Notes: generated by a model from the letters alone, not told the origin. A stretch of 64,000 nt of DNA from Tanypteryx hageni (GCA_028673005.1 CM054120.1:58588057-58652056); one strand, 5' to 3'. Positions 35,921 to 49,213 are shown, counted from the first letter of the stretch. A program made the numbers and translations.

Positions 35921-36551
35921 AGGCCGATTCACACTATGCAGTCAGGGGAAGGGACAGTTGCAGTCTAAAAAGACTGCCTCAAATTGATTCAATGTAATTC
36001 AAATAGGAGTATTCACACTAGAGAGTACAGTCGGGGGGCGGGACAGTCGCGGACTAAAAGACTGCCTCGAATTGATTCAATGTAATTCAAATAGAAGTAT
36101 TCACACTAGAGAGGAGGAGGGGCGGGACAGTCGTGGGACGGTCGCAGTCTCTCGGCCAGGCAACTCAGACTGCGGCAGACTGTACCCCCTCTCCTGCAAT
36201 CTCCTTTCTGAAAATTGTGTTCGTCTTTTCAATAGCCGACCTAATGTACTCGAGTAGTTCGTCGATTTTCTCAAGAGACATACGGAAGTATTTACGATGT
36301 TTCCTGGAGTTCTTACTAAGTCGCGTAAAGAGTGTATGAAATTCACTTTCTTGATGTCTGACAGCAAGTACTACAACTTCTTCGGAACTGCTGTCAGAAT
36401 CCACAATGTACAATGTTTTCTTCTTATTAAACACTTAAAAAAATGTAATTAACCACTCGGCAAACGGGAGCAGACTGCGGACTGCGTAATGTGAATGCAC
36501 AGCTCAGGAGCAGAATGTACAGTCCCCCGACTGCATTGTGTGAATCGGCCT
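35921..36551. mobile_element. PIF/Harbinger element, internally deleted
   Basis: 631 bp with terminal repeats AGGCCGATTCACACTATGCA (left) and, reverse complemented, AGGCCGATTCACACAATGCA (right). It is flanked by 3-bp TAA duplications (35918-35920, 36552-36554), all typical of PIF/Harbinger. The left half carries a roughly 90-bp unit in two tandem copies containing GACTGCCTCAAATTGATTC and AGTATTCACACTAGAGAG (about 35970-36110). The right half holds the start of a transposase gene on the minus strand. Confidence 0.85.
36165..36434 (-). pseudogene. Harbinger (HARBI1-like) transposase, N-terminal fragment
   Basis: The minus-strand frame starts MFNKKKTLYIVDSDSSSEE and continues with FHTLFTRLSKNSRKHRKYF, RMSLEKIDELLEYIRSAIEK and NTIFRKEI. 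This is the usual N-terminal part of HARBI1-type nucleases (F..LF..L....KF..YFRM....F..LL..I...I.K..T.FR..I). The DDE catalytic part is absent because the element is internally deleted. About 80 recognisable residues remain of a protein normally several hundred long. It could not be catalytic. Confidence 0.75.
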
Positions 36552-36744
36552 TAAAGGTGATCGACATTTCTTATGGCTGGATTTGAAGCTTTTTTGCAAA
36601 AAATAACCATTTAATTCCAACTATTTAGATTGTAAGAATATAAAATACATGTAAAGGCAATACAGATCTTATACACAATACGTATATGTCATCAACGATT
36701 ACTTCAATTCTATCTATAGAAAATGGTGAGAATGTATGTATGTA

Positions 36745-36761
36745 TATATATATATATATAT
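36745..36761. repeat. TA microsatellite
   Basis: A short TATATATA run directly before the Penelope-like inverted repeat. Confidence 0.7.
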
Positions 36762-36891
36762 GGGGATGTCAAAGCGACACACGTAAAAGAACACTAAAAC
36801 ACAGAAACAGAAGGAGTAGTTCCGAAAGCTTCTACGTTTGTGATGTTTCTGTGTTTTAGTGTTCTTTTACGTGTGTCGCTTCGACATCCCC
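36762..36891. repeat. 48-bp inverted repeat at the Penelope 5' side
   Basis: The left arm 36762-36809 starts GGGGATGTCAAAGCGACAC and the right arm 36844-36891 ends GTCGCTTCGACATCCCC. The arms pair at 47 of 48 positions around a 34-base spacer. It could form a strong cruciform or RNA stem. Penelope-like elements often carry terminal inverted or pseudo-LTR structures. A hammerhead ribozyme core (CUGANGA plus GAAA) was looked for by eye and not found. Confidence 0.8.
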
Positions 36892-37214
36892 GGTGCCTCG
36901 CCAACCTGAAGTCGTCTGATTGGTGAGTGTTCACTGGGTTTCCTCATCCCAACACCTTGTTGACATCCATATATCCATTTTACCTTTCCTTTTCCGTAAG
37001 CTGTTATATTATTTTACCTTATCCTTTCGTGTCTGTCATCCTTTCTTTTTTACCAACTTTCCTATCGCCTTTATCTTTTATACTTCTCCTTCCACCATGT
37101 AAATTTCCGCCGTTTCCGTTATCACCTCCGCAAACATACATCATTAACTTGCCAGATTGAATTCCTCAATGGCTGCCTAGAACTAGGCCTCCCCCCCCCC
37201 CCAAAGGTCTCACC

Positions 37215-39410
37215 GTGAGAATCCCCCTATCGGGCCTTCCCCCGGCTATCCGCTCATCTTTCGCCCTTACATATCACCTCATGTCCCTCAACATTGTCCG
37301 TCTAATCTTACGCCACTATAAATCACTCTCTAACATGCACTTTGAGAAATGTTTAATTCTCATACACGAACTCAATCATTCCCCAAACTCCACAGCTGAT
37401 CTCGACGCCATTTTCCGTGGAGCTGCAGAGGATATCGCAGCCAACCGATACAGACTCATACGCAAACTTTCCCTTATGTGCGTCCGCCACCTCCAGCTCG
37501 GCCTACCTCTCCCCTTCTTCCCAGCTGGTAAGTCCGACATCCCCCCTCCCCCGCCTCTCCTCGCCCAAAAACCCTCCTTGGCCGACCTTTTGGGAATCCC
37601 CACTCCACCCCCACTACACTCTCTCAGGAGGTCTCCCTTTGTTTCAACCCGCGAACCGAGGATGCATCCCAATTCTCCGCAGGACCCCACCCCCACGCAT
37701 ACCGCAAACCCCTCCCAGCCAGATGACCTCCTGAACCTTTCCTCTCATGCTCTTAACCCCGCCGAGAATGCCCTCTTTCCCGAGGCCTCTCCTTCTGCCC
37801 CACCATAAAATTTGACCATTTTTGTCTCCTTGCCGACATACAAGCCTTCGTACGCTTACTCCGCCTCAAAGCCGCCCCACCCACATCTGACTCCTCATCT
37901 TCCCCCGACTCACTTCCACAATCCCTTTCTGCCTTCAAACCCCCTTCCCAATACATCCCCCCCTCTCTTCCTCCCCACCATCCCATCGAGCAATATGCTA
38001 ACTACATAATTCACGCAGTCGCCCAGCCCAACTTTCCCGACCTCCTTGACCACCACGACAATTTGACGAAACCAGAAAGACACGCAATTTCTACGTTGAA
38101 ACGCAACGACAAAATTATTATCCTCCCTGCAGACAAAGGTATCACCACCGTGGTAATGGACCGCTCGCATTACAGCGACGAAGCCCTCCGCCAACTATCT
38201 GACCAAACTTCTTACCTTCTTCTCGCCTCCAACCCCACTGACCGCCACTCCTCCGAAATTTCTGCATATCTGCGTTCCGTGGGAAAACAAGAAGGCCTCT
38301 CTGATTCCACCATTTCTCTGATGATCCCCAGCACACCCCGGACCCCAACCTTCTACCTACTCCCAAAAATCCACAAACCCAACATCCCCGGCCGCCCCAT
38401 CGTTGCCAGCTTTAATTCTCCCACGGAACGCATCTCTGCCTATGTTGACTCCCACCTACAACCTCTCGTCCGTCAAATCCCATCCTTCATAAAAGACACA
38501 AACCACTTTCTACTACGCCTAAAATCACTCCCTTCCCCTCTCCCACCTAACACAATGATGTCCACTATAGACGTCTGCTCCCTCTACACCAACATCCCAC
38601 ACAACCAAGGACTGTCCGCCCTGAGAAAATTACTGGACTCCAGACCACCTGACACAAGACCATCCTCCCATTTCCTAACGAAGCTGGCTGAAATGGTGCT
38701 CCAAAAAAACAACTTCTCTTTCGGAGGGCGCCACTACCTACAAATAAAAGGTACCGCGATGGGCACTCGCATGGCGCCCTCCTATGCCAATGTCTTCTTA
38801 GGTGAATGGGAGGAACGCTTTCTTGACGTTTCCCCCAGACCACTCCTATGGCTGAGGTATATTGACGATATTTTTCTTCTCTGGACACATGGACCCGACT
38901 AGCTACAATCCTTTTTACAACGCCTCTCATCCCACCCCACGCTTTCCTTCACCCACCACTCCTCTGCCTCCAACATCACCTTCCTGGATGTCGATCTCTC
39001 CATCCGGGAAAACAAAATCCACACCAGCGTGCACCTCAAGCCTTCCAACCGCCTTCAATATCTCCAGTTCGACAGCTGCCATCCCCTCCACACCAAAACC
39101 TCTATTCCCTACGCCCTAGCCCGACGAGGGCGGAGAATCTGCTCGGACAGAGATTTCCTGTCAGAGTACTGCTCCACCCTCGAACATGCCTTCTTACAGC
39201 GCGGATACCCGCCGGATCTGATCCGAGATCAAATCCGGCGGGAAGTCGCACCCGCCACCCCTAACTCCCACCCCAATACCCACACCACCACCGATTCCAC
39301 CCTCCAACTCACCCTAACCACCCTGTATTTCCCCGGCATCCACGACATTCTGAAAAACATCCTGAAAGCCGCACACCTTTTGTTTTACTGCCATCGATAT
39401 TTTAGTACGC
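37215..39410 (+). pseudogene. Penelope-like retroelement, reverse transcriptase
   Basis: It reads on the plus strand in three pieces. 37215 to about 37773 is an N-terminal region ending in the NLSSHALNPAENAL block. A frameshift leads to the second piece, where GLSFCPT continues the same conserved block. From there to 38902 the frame is open, with IILPADKGITTVVMDR, FYLLPKIHKPNIPGRPIVAS, STIDVCSLYTNIPH, GTAMGTRMAPSYANVFLGEW and the catalytic RYIDDIFLLW. A TAG stop at 38900-38902 is followed in frame by SNITFLDVDLSI and the RRICSDRDFLSEY region. The GIY-YIG endonuclease domain of most Penelope elements is not found before homology ends near 39.4 kb. At least one frameshift and one stop make it inactive. 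Its codons are C-rich, unlike the surrounding DNA. Confidence 0.88.
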
Positions 39411-39591
39411 GTCGAATCGATCAACAGATCAGTTTTTAACGCGAGAATTTGATGCATTCTTAGTGATTCGCATTGTTGCCGGTTTCGCGTAATTGGGTAC
39501 CAATGACGTGTATAATAGCTTCGCGTCGCATCTATTCACGAAATTTCATTTTAAAACTTTCCCGCTGAATTTCAACGGGCATCTCCCTGGG

Positions 39592-39628
39592 GTGTGTGTG
39601 TGTGTGTATATATATGTGTGTATATATA

Positions 39629-39716
<88 letters not shown>
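39592..39716. repeat. TG/TA microsatellite
   Basis: Alternating GTGTGT and TATATA runs lead into a long uninterrupted TA array and end with CACACA, so the tract is self-complementary. Frames of alternating Tyr-Ile here are artefacts. Confidence 0.95.
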
Positions 39717-42700
39717 TTCTGCAAACGAAATAACCAATTCGATTTAAACTAACAGGAAGGAATATAATTTTCTAATCGCCTTTGAGAAGGAAATTATATG
39801 TCATACAACTCATCTTCCTTAAAATCGCGATCGCATCCCCTAAATAGTTCACACAGACTTATCCATTAAAGCGTCATGGCCTGTATAATTCCAATGGTCT
39901 CGGATTATCGTCCAGGCAGCGCTTTTATAACGAACCAAATTTAAATCCCTCCATATTCGGTGGGCAATTTGTTTCCAGTCACAGCACTAGTGAATTAACT
40001 AGCCGTCTTATAGAGAACCTATTCCAAAGTTATAGTACTCAGAACAGGTGTTTCATTGCTCTTAGGTGGCGCGTCTTCCCGCAGACCCCTCACTGGCGCA
40101 CCCTAACACCCATTTCTTCTCTCCTTCATGCCTTCATCTTATATCGTCCTCCGTCACAAACTTAAAGCACGCATGCGTGGGAGTCTCCCTCACTTGGCTA
40201 GGATTCCAAAGATAAAAATGGTAACCTAGCAGGCCAGAATCCTCCCACAAGAGCGTATATTACGTAAACCAACGGCATCATAATACAGCAATCCTTTTTG
40301 GCCGTTACAGGAATCCCACAAACCTACCGGTAGATATTCCTCCAGACAAAACAATTATGGAATAATATTCTTCGAAAAGTAGCTAAAACACAGTATGCTT
40401 AGTAAAATCCCTTGCTATAAAGTATTACGTAGCCTTACACAGAATACCATAACTAATATAAAAATATAAAACCACGAAGGGTAAAGCTCATACTCGAAGA
40501 GTATCAATCTTCGACGTGTGAAACAAAGCGGGAATTGTAATTCCATGCCCATTTCATCATTCAGACTGATTATATAAAAATAATACCTTGGATAGATACA
40601 TTTATGTGAAACGCTTAGGGTTTCATATAACATTTTAAAATGTTTTAGGCCATCCTCGGACAATAAAACAAATTTCAGATATTAAATAATCGTAATAAAT
40701 TTACATTAAATATTAAACTACGCTAGCACAAAGGAAATATTATGGCTACCGAATGCTTTTTCTTTATTTCGTGTTACTTTATGAGTGAAAATGAAACTCT
40801 CGCAATCACTTAAAATGTCCTTATACCGAAATTTGTAGCTGTGAAACATCACTGCATAGATTAAACAAGATTTGGAAAAATATAGTGATAATCCTTCAAC
40901 CACTTTAAAATACGCACGATTATAACTAATATGTACAAGAATAGGTATCAGGAATGTATCTCTAAATATTACAAATATACGTTAGTACCAATAAAACAAA
41001 AATTGATAATAAGAGTAACTACATGCCAAGTTGTTCCAGCAATAAATAAGCTCGAAGAAAAGCTTCGCATTCTACAGCAATAAAATCGCTACCATGAAGA
41101 TTAACATCTATAAAAGAAGGTATAACTGTCATGACCATGCACGTGCCCTCAAAAGAGCGCCATTATTCTAAATTTAAATAATACTTACCTATTTAATGTA
41201 CTCATGGATTCCGACGGTAAAAAAGTAACGGTCCATAAGCACGTAATCCACTGACAATCAGAATAACACTTACAGAAACTCTCGTAGTATACGTCATGTG
41301 ACGAATTCCAAACGAAATAGACTGTAGTTCACAAAATTTCCACCAGGAAATATTGAGTAGTGAAAATAAGATGGAAGATATTAACAGCTGTTGTGAAAAC
41401 GGAAGAAGCCATTTTGTGTCACAAATTAAGATGTAAGCGTGTATCTTTTTCCCATTATGTTGTAAAAACAGTAAAATATATTCTCTTGTTCATTATTTCA
41501 TTTTAAAATGGAATACCATTGAAACTTAAGGTATTATTAAATTTATAATATATTGTTTAATTAATAAATAGGTTTTTCTGAAATTCCAATTTTTAAATCC
41601 ATCAGCATTTACATGATGCTTTGTAAGACTCAACTGATTTATTCCTCTAATAAACATGAAAATAATAAGTTGAATTAAAATTTATGATACCTATAATATA
41701 TTTTAGCTGTTGAGTGTGCAGCGTGTACAGTTTCAGAAATGTGTATATTATTCAAGTGGATGAAGTGTATTTAAAAGACCTCACAAGAATTAATATATAT
41801 TTTAGCGAAATAATTAGATTTTTTATCGTCCTGCTAAAAGCACTATCATGTAAAACTACGTCTTATTTTCCGTAGAATAAGAAAATATCATTTAGGACGT
41901 ATTTCGAATCGTCTTCGACAGTGCTGCTATCTATCTGTCTTTTAGACAAAGAAACTGCAGGCGGCATTTTAGATACTCTTGCTGGGGTAATCTTTAAACA
42001 ATAGATGCAACACATGTACTATGACACATAAAACTCAATATTATTGAAAGAATTAAATAAGTCTTCCTCTCATTAATATTATTTGGTTACACCCACGACT
42101 AATAGCTTATAAAAAGTTAAAACTTTAACTTTACAGAAAAATAAAGTATCTCATTTATACACTACTGCAAATTAAATTCACATGTTATCAATAATGCTTG
42201 TTCATATAAAATTTTATTAACGTTTTATGCTAATATATAGCGGAGAACTATTTTTATTACATAACACGAATATAATTTTTAAATTTCATAGTAAGATGTT
42301 AAAATCTATCTTTTCCATTGGTATTTTGTTATATTCATTGTCAAAAACAAAAACTGCAATATGTTATCAAACAAATGAAAGTATGGGACATTATCCATCG
42401 ATATATTAAAAAGATTCATTTTTTCTGGCTGATCTTATATCCAAAGAACGGTAGGCCAATTTTGCAGGGAATGGTTTCATATTGAAGCTCTAATTGTTTA
42501 CATCCCAAAAATTATTAAAATTTTCAAAAGATCAATAAGAGCTTCGTAATTATATATAAATGAAATACAATTCCTGGAACACTGACTTCAGAAAAGCTGG
42601 CAGTACAGGAATTAAGGGGAAGGGATGGAAGAGTTGGGAAATTCGCATGCAACCTTTTCTCAAGTGTAGTGTGATATGGGAGGATATGAAGCTCTGTCAC

Positions 42701-43043
42701 CACTCTGATTCAGCTCTGTTGAGTCAAACCAAGTCTATTCATATATTTTAAGTTACAGACAAAGGGGGGAGAAAATCCTAACACGAATAACATCATAACC
42801 AATTACTCCTATCTTACAGAGAGCAACTCATGCCACTACATTATTAATATTTAATTTGTTACTTGTTACTCCTGAAAAATATTTTGAAGAAAACGAAAAA
42901 CCATTCAATATTATCCAAATAATGTTGCTTTTAAGGGATTTTCTACTCTTTTCAAAAATATTTACCATTGCATTACCCACCATATACAGATAATAAATGT
43001 AAACATATAGTTTATAAAAACCAATATTTGCGATTACTACATA
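39717..43043. other. AT-rich intergenic, no gene seen
   Basis: Only short frames without motifs. It lies downstream of the 3' end of the minus-strand protease gene. Confidence 0.45.
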
Positions 43044-43049
43044 TTTATT
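43044..43049 (-). terminator. Polyadenylation signal AATAAA, protease gene A
   Basis: Minus-strand AATAAA about 90 bases after the stop codon of gene A (43139-43141). Confidence 0.5.
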
Positions 43050-43138
43050 TCATGTAGTTTTACATACAGCTAGAAATTAAAATTTTGACATTTTTTCAAA
43101 CATAGGCACCATATTCCAAGAAAAGAACTAATGGTTGA

Positions 43139-46100
43139 TTAATTGTTTGAGCAGTATTCACTCCCTCTTGTGTTTTCATAAATCCATGGCAGAAATTTGT
43201 ATACATTTGTGTAAAGGCCTGGAAATAAAAACAAAAGTAAATTTCAGTTTCTCACCAAACTAATTTAGATAAATTAAGGAGCATTAGTGCTCAATTAAAG
43301 CATTGGAATAAGCACAAAAATATATGTATATACAAACAAAAATAAGAAGATTAATTATCCAATATGACAAATCTATTTATCTAAGAATGTTCCTGTATGA
43401 TTTGACACCAATGCTGCCTTCTCAAAACAATTTCAAATGAAAAGCCAGACAATTCAAAATCCAATATAAATTTATAGATAAGAGTATTCTTGAAAAGCAT
43501 GGTTGGACTAAATTGATGAAATTGCACTGAACAAACCTGAATATTTGGGATTGGCGCAACCTTTTCCGGCAGATACTATTCCAATAAGGTCCCATACTCC
43601 ATTACTGTCTTTGTGCACCAGTGGTCCACCACTATCACCCTATGTATTGAAAATAACTGCATTAATTTCTACAAGTTCCTAAATAGAAACCATGACATTG
43701 CAAATAAATTTTATTGGACAAAATTCATTTTTTAAACTTTATTACGCAACAAACCTGGCACGAATCAGTTCCTGGTGCAGCTGCACACATTTGGCTAGGA
43801 AAAAGGATTCCATATTGTTGCCTGCATTTCTCATTGGAAACAATTTGTACCTCAGCTTGCATTAATGCTACTGGTGAGTTACCCTAAAGTGATAATTTCA
43901 TTTTAGCAATTAAAAATCCTTTAAAAACAATTTCTTTTATATTGAATCAGATTTCTAAAGTAAAAATTTTTTTTAATAGTTTTTTTGTTTATCAAAATTA
44001 TGAATTGCTAATACCTATAATAAGAAATTTATTTCTGGTATCCATTTAATCATACATCAAAACATAATTATGAAATGTAATGATGTTCAACTCTATGAAC
44101 GAATAGTATCAATGGCATTATTATGACCTATTTTTATGTCATGGAGATGAATTTAAGAATAATTGCTACTGTTACAATAATAATTTTACAAATACAACAT
44201 CAGAACTTCACAGTTATTTTTCTTTGCAAAATCTTTAATCAATAAAACTTGTAATTAGTGGATAACTTAGTATTACTTGGGGCACCGCCCTTGGCTCTTT
44301 ATGGGGTCTAACTCCGACTGATGCCTTGCTTGGCTTGCCTATTATTATAGAACTAATTTAACATGAATTTAATGAATTTGAAATATAAATTACAATTTCC
44401 TTATCTGATTTATTCCAATAAATAAAAGGAGTAATGTATTTTGTTTTAAATAACAATTTTTTCAATGATTTTAATGATACACCACTCCCTGATTATAATG
44501 CAGGTTTTCTGGGGATGAGCTATGACCCGCATTACAAGACAACAGCGGTATGACCAAAGACAATCGTATTATGGAATATAGCATGCACATAATAACTTTT
44601 TCATTTTTAAAATTTCTTTAATTGCTACAAACAACAAAATGAAAAACAATAAAAATTCAATACAATGCAGTCAGAATCGAACAAACTAGTAGGGCAGTCA
44701 GGTTGTTCAAAACTTGTAAGAATTTTGCAACACTCGACTTTCATATCAGGTCACAACTAGTCACCATAATTGGATGGATGGCCATAAACAAGTTCATCAA
44801 ACACCCCTAAATAATTAAAGCACAGGCCTGACGATAGGGTGGAGGAGGTGGTCTACAGTACCCAGACCCGCAATTCTCCAAGGGGCCTGGCCGAGTATAC
44901 CAGTATGTTGTATACTTGTATTGTTGACAAAGTGGATGTGCGGGGAAAACGTTAACGCAAATTAGAGTGGCTGGAAATAGATATCTTAGTGGTTTCCTAG
45001 TATTTGTGGTGTTAATATCCACTTATAACGGTCATTTATACAGTATAAATATGTAATATTTACCTATGTATTCAATATTTTAGTGCAACCAGCATAAATT
45101 ATATGGACTTGCATTTTAAGACGTTTAATTGGGATTAACAATAAAGGTAAGTAATCGCTAGCTATTTACTTATAACCTTAGTTATATTTATTTAACCAAC
45201 AATATTTTTAATGATAATTACTCATAAGTTAAATACCGTATTTACTCGTATACTCGTTATATTTGTTTCATTTTTATGTTATACTAATGTAATTGCCCGT
45301 CAAATATGATGGGTATGTGCAGATGATGTATTAAAATTAAGGTACTTCCCATTGATCCTCCCTTTCTCTCTGCCTCCCTCCCATTCTATTCCCTACCTCT
45401 CCCCATAATCTCATCTCCTCCTATTCTCTCTCTCTCTCTCCCCTCGTATTTTCTCTCTTCCTTCTTCTCATTCTCCATCCCACTCTCCCTCTTATTCTTC
45501 ACCGTCTTTTCTTCCCATCCTCCATCTTCCTCCCACCCATTCTCCTCCCTTCCCCCTAAAATTAAATTAGGTAGTTTTATTCGGAGGAAGTGCAATATAT
45601 CTCCCCTCAAAATAGTGCCACAAACACAGTTATTTCTTTAATTACCATGTCAACCTTAAATAAAAAATTCTGGTTAGCTCATTATATAAATTTCTGCCAA
45701 ATTTCAATTTTCAAGTTACATCATTGATCGAGTTATTCGCGTTTTAATAGCTTGGCACTCAGATCAATGGACTGAAAACTTAGCCTTTTATTATTATTTT
45801 TGTGGTTCCTTAAAACCTCTCTTTCTCTCCCTATTTCCCAAATCGTCCTCAAGTCCTCCATTCTTCTACCTAACTCCCGTAACCTATCGCAAAATCCTTC
45901 ATGCTATAAATATTTTACATATTCGGTTTGTTTATTAAAACGTCCAGCAAATACTTCTGATAAATTCAATATTATTGAACTTAGCTCATCATAACGATTT
46001 CTATCTAGTATTTCATGTTTTTAGGTATACCTTCTAGTAAAGAACGCAACGGATGTTGCTATGAAAAGATTTTCCCTCTCCTTTCGTCTTTCTCTCCTTC

Positions 46101-49100
46101 TCGTATTAAAAGCCTTCACAGCACGCATAAACCCATAAGGATTGAAAAAACAATAGGATTTCGAGATTTAACAATGTAATTGTTAGGCAAGGCAACAACC
46201 CGTTAAAATGGCAAGATTTCCCCAAAATATGTGAATTAAACGTTTAACATGAGTAATTTCGAACTGTAGACGAAAAACGATGAACAGAATAAGAAACCTT
46301 GTAACTTTTTCGTTAAATTGTGCTAGATCTAAAGCTCCTGAGTCAACGTTTTCTAATTTTAATGTCAAAAAGAAGATAAGCCTGCGCTTCGAAAAGTCGA
46401 TTTTTACGTGATATCTTATGGAGAATGCAAATCATCCCCTGGAGGCGAACCCTGGACGTTTTTCGTAAATTTTCCTTTGTCACAGTATTTGCATATCCGA
46501 GTAGATTATCTCTGCCAAATTTCAAGTTTATATTTGATCGATTTATTCGCGTTTTAATAGTGTGACATGGACCGACCAATGGACCAACAGTCTTTCATTA
46601 TAAGGGGAGGATTCATTAAATTGGTTTGGCTATTTAAGAACACGTTATTTTTTCAAAAAATATATAGTCAATTTTTTCAGAAATGACTTGGTGCCTTTTA
46701 ACCCTCGAATCTACATGCGGACACACATGCACACAGAAACACATATAAGGGGGGTCCATCATACGCTTTGAATCGGGGCTGCATTAGCTCTCGACCCCCT
46801 GCTAATGCAGCATAATACACAATTAATATTAGCTATATTAATGAATTAGTAACCATCATTTGATATAAATTACCTTTGAAAATTGTAAGAAACATAATAT
46901 ATACTGTGTTCTGAACTCAGGCTGTTTCATATGATCGTACAGCTGGTGGAATCTTACTGTATGGTTTGAAATAACTCAGTGAGGTGTAGTTTACCCATTG
47001 GTTTAATTCATGTATTTGAAACTTCGTGACTACACCATATAATATATTTATTTAATCAATTCTTTAAAAAGTCAGCAAATTTTTGCTTTTTTTTACTTTA
47101 GTAGGTACCTATTTTTAAAAAATGACAGGACTTTTTTCCCAAGGAATGGGGAGGAAGGAAGACTTGTGTTATATCTAAATCCACAGTATAACTGGAGAGC
47201 TGTGTAATAAGAGTTATTTAATATTAACATATGGGATTTATTTTTCATGTACTTACACCTGGTGCAAGAGCACCCCATCCAGTAATTGTAGCTGTTTCTC
47301 CAGTATAATCTTTATCTTTAGTAGGCAGGCACACAGAGCAGATACGATCATTATATTTGATTTTTCTCAGTAATTTTATCAAAGCTATATCATTCTCTTT
47401 GGTTATATGATCATAACTGAAATGAATATTGATAGAAATATGAGTGTAAGTATTATTTATAATTGATTGCATATGAACAGCATAATAAACTTGTTAACTT
47501 CAATGCAAAAACCTCTAATTGACTTACTCAGGGTGAATGATAATGTTGTCTATAAACTTCCTTTTCCCTTCAACATCTCTGAAAAGCTTATATGCACCCA
47601 AGTAAACATCTATCTTTGAATTTTCCTTTCTGTAAAAATATTCATAAGATCATTAAAAAAAGTATCCATGTAAAATAAATTAGTTATTTCATTATAATTT
47701 CATGCTCAAACATGAAATTGCTACCAATAATACAATTTTTATTTTTTCAAATAGAATATACAGACAAAAAAGAAGTAATATCTCAACAACATTTTTCTAA
47801 GAAAAAAGATGGTGGATCACAAAATTTAGCAATATCTCTTGTAACAATGGCAATGATTCTATCTCACCAATAACACAGAAAAATGAATTCAATTAGGGAA
47901 TGTAATGTGACAGATTTCAGAATACTTGAGTCACTGTTGAAAGTTATATCTGGACATTTGAAAAGATACCAGAATGGAATTCCAGCTGAAACAAGATTGG
48001 AAAGGTGTACTCCATGTCAGAGTACACAGATTTTTCAAATGCATTCTTTGGGATTTCACAATGTTCTCAATATTTTTCGCTCAGTAGAGTATTTAATGAT
48101 AATCTAGCGAGGTACATTGTAAAATATATGTAAGTCCTTAAGTAAAGTTATTATTGTCCGATTTTAATCAAAATTGGAATTGATCAACAAATTTTAGTAA
48201 AACTCCCCAATACCAAATTTCATCAAAATACACCCAGCGGTTTCCGAGTTTTAACATACGGACAGATGGACAGACAAACGGAAATGACCTCCCCTATATG
48301 CGATCACTTCGTGCAAAGAATGCATAAAAAGCACTGCCTAAGAGAGCTGTAGCTGGAAGATGGCATATTGTAAAGCTTAAATATGAGCCTTCAAAAAATT
48401 GTGGTATGTTATTTTTCCTGCTTTCTAATCAAGGGTAATTTCATTCTAACTCAAAGAAATATAAATAAAATATTTTAATGTGTAAATAAAATAAATATTT
48501 AAATATGTAAATAAAATATTTTAATAGCAAATAAATATCATTTTGAATGAAAATAAATGTTTGGAATCTTTTTCAGGAGTCTGGTGACTGTTGTAAACTG
48601 CGCATATGGTAAATGCCACCCTCAAATTATATTACTTCTGCTTATGAGTACATTCATTCAAAATGAATGACATCCTCACATTTTACAGACTGAGATTTTA
48701 TCTAATTATACCACTTACCCATAGAAGCAGTGAGCAGCAGAGACAATATACTCATCGTTTATGATAGATCCACCACACAAAAAGAAGGAACCATCATCAT
48801 CGTTCGACCAAACCATTATTTTAGCTTGCCAGCACCACTCTCCCGATTTAGCTTTAGTTCCACCAACAATACGATCTGAATGTATTCTTCCACATTCTGC
48901 ATGGTGAAGCATAAGAAGTCATTAATAACTTTCAAATGGAAGAAATATGTCTCTTAAAAACCATTGCCTACTAAATGGTTGCCAAATTGAATCATTACTT
49001 ACTACATGTATCTGTTGTCAAGACCTCATCTTCAGACCCTGGCCTGGATAAACTGGAGGCATCTAGAAGAGAGTCTGCATCTGATAGGGAATACATAGCT

Positions 49101-49213
49101 GGACGTTCAACTTCAAAACGGAAACCAGAATTTTCTTTCATTGGTGGCAAAGCTACAACTAGATGATTCGCAAAACCTAAAAGTATGACACCAGCAAGAA
49201 CAGGAGTTGCCAT
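43139..49213 (-). CDS. Trypsin-like serine protease A (seven coding exons)
   Basis: Predicted secreted S1-family endopeptidase zymogen of 320 residues. Exons on the minus strand: 49213-49003, 48896-48719, 47629-47528, 47416-47257, 43883-43755, 43639-43537, 43218-43139; all introns are GT-AG. The start [14 protein letters not shown] gives a signal peptide; an in-frame ATG at 49264 probably lies at or before the transcription start. A pro-region of about 60 residues ends [10 protein letters not shown] before IVGG, the activation site. The triad is His in SAAHC, Asp in ENDIALIKL and Ser in GDSGGP. Asp six residues before that Ser (TDSCQGDSGG) predicts cleavage after Arg or Lys. Twelve cysteines include unusual ones in GEWCWQ, RICSVC and the C-terminal EYC. 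No clip domain is seen. Intron 4 carries the 2-kb hAT copy 2 and intron 2 a family R repeat. Its substrate is unknown. Confidence 0.88.
44815..44822. repeat. Target-site duplication TTAAAGCA
   Basis: Agrees with CTAATGCA at 46802-46809 at 6 of 8 positions, flanking hAT copy 2. Confidence 0.55.
44823..46801. mobile_element. Non-autonomous hAT element, copy 2 (1979 bp), in intron 4 of protease A
   Basis: Same family and orientation as 8565-10752: left CAGGCCTGACGATAG, right end reverse complemented CAGGGGGTCGAGAGC. From about 45530 to 46558 it is almost base-for-base equal to 9480-10508 (offset 36050); one difference was seen by eye (46338 against 10288). The outer parts differ clearly more. 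It lacks the SINE of copy 1. It has no coding capacity of its own. Confidence 0.75.
48003..48330 (+). repeat. Dispersed repeat family R, copy 3, in intron 2 of protease A
   Basis: It starts with the hairpin TGTACTCCATGTCAGAGTACA and has ATGCATTCTTTG (48039-48050) inverted as CAAAGAATGCAT (48314-48325). Inside is one CCAATACCAAATTTCATC unit ending AGCGGTTTCCGAG. Similar throughout to the corresponding parts of copy 2. Confidence 0.7.

Noticed and set aside
36762..36910. Hammerhead ribozyme, as known in some Penelope elements
   Set aside because: GAAA occurs in the spacer, but no CUGANGA core in proper order was found on either strand.
39493..39747. Tyr-Ile repeat proteins
   Set aside because: Translation of a TG/TA microsatellite.
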